A stretch of 7,324 nucleotides of DNA from an uncultured Acetatifactor sp. GTDB lineage: Bacteria; Bacillota; Clostridia; Lachnospirales; Lachnospiraceae. Of the stretch, positions 6,785-7,324 are shown piece by piece. Numbering within the stretch: the first letter of the stretch is position 1; every line of letters begins with the position of its first letter. The stretch spans positions 1-7,324 of the forward strand of contig CANRZC010000112.1 of the NCBI GenBank assembly GCA_947644185.1. Reading direction: 5' to 3'. The position numbers and the translations under genes were made by a program. The notes under the pieces were generated by a model that searched no databases, was not told where the DNA came from, and saw nothing but the letters and a program-made list of their open reading frames with translations.

Positions 6785-6991
6785 ATGGACGAAAAGAAAA
6801 CAACGATCTCCGATGAGAATGTGGATGCCCTTGTGGCGCTGCTGGACGGCTGTACACAGGCCGGTGACAGCCGGATTAAGGTGGACATAGTGGAAGGAGA
6901 GGGGGAAATGATTTCACGCCAATATCACCATGGTCGCTGTGATATTGGAAGCCCATGGGCCTGTGGGACAGCATTTGATGTGCTAGAGTAG
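6785..6991 (+). CDS. Small protein of unknown function with His/Cys-containing tail (68 aa)
   Basis: A complete small gene with a strong purine-rich ribosome site (GAAGGGAAGGAAAC, ending about 4 bases before ATG) and its own extended -10 promoter. The first two thirds are acidic (many D/E, e.g. SDENVDALVALLDG), helix-prone at the N-terminus, and then turn to a likely beta segment (RIKVDIVEGEGE). The last third carries H48-H49, C52 and C60 within YHHGRCDIGSPWACGTAF, next to the acidic end. These could bind a metal or form a disulfide, but that is inference. There is no signal peptide or membrane span. I do not recognise a named family; the tail has the look of a conserved motif. It is transcribed away from the MFS gene and converges on the XRE regulator, ending 26 bases before that gene's stop. 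Confidence 0.75.
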   Translation: MDEKKTTISDENVDALVALLDGCTQAGDSRIKVDIVEGEGEMISRQYHHGRCDIGSPWACGTAFDVLE

Positions 6992-6997
6992 ATCCCT

Positions 6998-7075
6998 CTC
7001 CCCTTGCTACAAATTCCTTATGAGGCCTTCCAGCTATCCCCCGGGACGTGGGGTGAAGGGGAGGACTCTTTTTTT
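6998..7075 (+). terminator. Candidate intrinsic terminator of the 68-residue protein gene
   Basis: CTCCCCTT (6998-7005) is complementary to AAGGGGAG (7056-7063), and a run of seven T follows at 7069-7075. The 50-base interval between the arms contains a second possible stem, CCCC (7038-7041) with GGGG (7050-7053). Weak points are the long loop and the spacer of about 5 bases between stem and T-run. The element lies largely inside the 3' coding end of the opposing XRE gene. On the minus strand no T-run follows, so it would act only on rightward transcription. Confidence 0.45.
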
Positions 7076-7324
7076 CTGTTTTGTCGCAGGAATATTTGCC
7101 CCTGTTCCAGATAGAATTCCTGCTGATCCGCTGTCAGGCAGCGGAAAATATGAAGCAGTAACGCCTCTTTCTGTGAGATTTCTTCCTCCACAGAGTGGTT
7201 TAGCAGGAAATCTATTGTTACATGGAAATAATCGGCAATCCGTATCAGCGTACCGTAATCAGGCTCACGGGTTCCCTGGATATAATTGCCCAGAGCAGAA
7301 GGAGATAAATCCAGTTCTTCTGCC
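7018..7324 (-). CDS. XRE-family helix-turn-helix regulator, 5' end outside the window
   Basis: The frame enters from the right edge and closes with TAA at 7018; 101 residues are visible. The first visible part is the second half of a lambda-repressor-type HTH: a helix beginning AEELDLSPSALGNY, then the wing-like signature QGTREPDYGTLIRIADYF and the typical closing phrase VTIDFLLN. This is the standard arrangement in Firmicutes XRE regulators (L-S-N-Y-E-G-R-P-L-I-A-DYF-V-DFLL). A helix-rich C-terminal part follows (SVEEEISQKEALLLHIF and a Gln/Glu-rich stretch), which may mediate dimerisation. The final 20 or so residues (KKESSPSPHVPGDSWKAS) look unstructured and are read from the strand opposite the candidate terminator. 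It likely regulates its own locus; a target in this window is not demonstrated. The start and any sensor domain cannot be judged. Confidence 0.85.
   Translation of the reverse strand, partial: AEELDLSPSALGNYIQGTREPDYGTLIRIADYFHVTIDFLLNHSVEEEISQKEALLLHIFRCLTADQQEFYLEQGQIFLRQNRKKESSPSPHVPGDSWKAS

Overview
The window looks like chromosomal DNA of a low-to-mid-GC Gram-positive bacterium, most likely a gut Clostridia member of the Lachnospiraceae type. This rests on the purine-rich AGGAGG-type ribosome binding sites, sigma-A style promoters with extended -10 boxes, base composition near 50% GC by eye, and gene families typical of that group: a duplicated PF06541 membrane protein, a cytosolic discoidin-like protein, a divergent HAM1 protein and an SLC45-like MFS carrier. 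The species assignment is inference. I see no rRNA, tRNA, CRISPR array, transposase or phage gene.

Layout. Positions 1-2732 hold a leftward pair. A two-repeat PF06541 membrane protein (2732 to 1392) is followed by a GT-C type membrane glycosyltransferase (1332 to beyond the left edge, so its C-terminus is missing). Positions 2733-2928 are a divergent promoter region. Positions 2929-4401 hold a rightward pair: a soluble protein with an F5/8C (CBM32-like) domain, then a HAM1/RdgB-like nucleotide pyrophosphatase whose tail overlaps the next convergent gene by 13 bases. Positions 4389-6606 hold a leftward pair: an SLC45-like MFS transporter, then a membrane-anchored glycerophosphodiester phosphodiesterase. 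Positions 6607-6784 are a second divergent promoter region. A rightward 68-residue protein of unknown function (6785-6991) follows, and it faces the C-terminal part of an XRE-family regulator that enters from the right edge and ends at 7018.

How the genes fit together. Every gene has a plausible ribosome binding site, and the window is organised as short two-gene units around two divergent promoter regions. The leftward left-hand pair is envelope-associated (sugar transfer at the membrane plus an uncharacterised membrane protein). The MFS/phosphodiesterase pair suggests uptake or export linked to glycerophosphodiester or lipid-headgroup turnover, but the transported substrate cannot be read from sequence. 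The F5/8C plus HAM1-like pair has no obvious shared pathway. No gap between genes exceeds 300 bases.

I do not see clear evidence of a new multi-gene system. The points most worth a second look are the divergent HAM1 protein lacking several canonical motifs, its pairing with a discoidin-like protein without a signal peptide, the 68-residue protein with a His/Cys-rich tail, and a candidate terminator that lies inside the 3' end of the opposing regulator gene.
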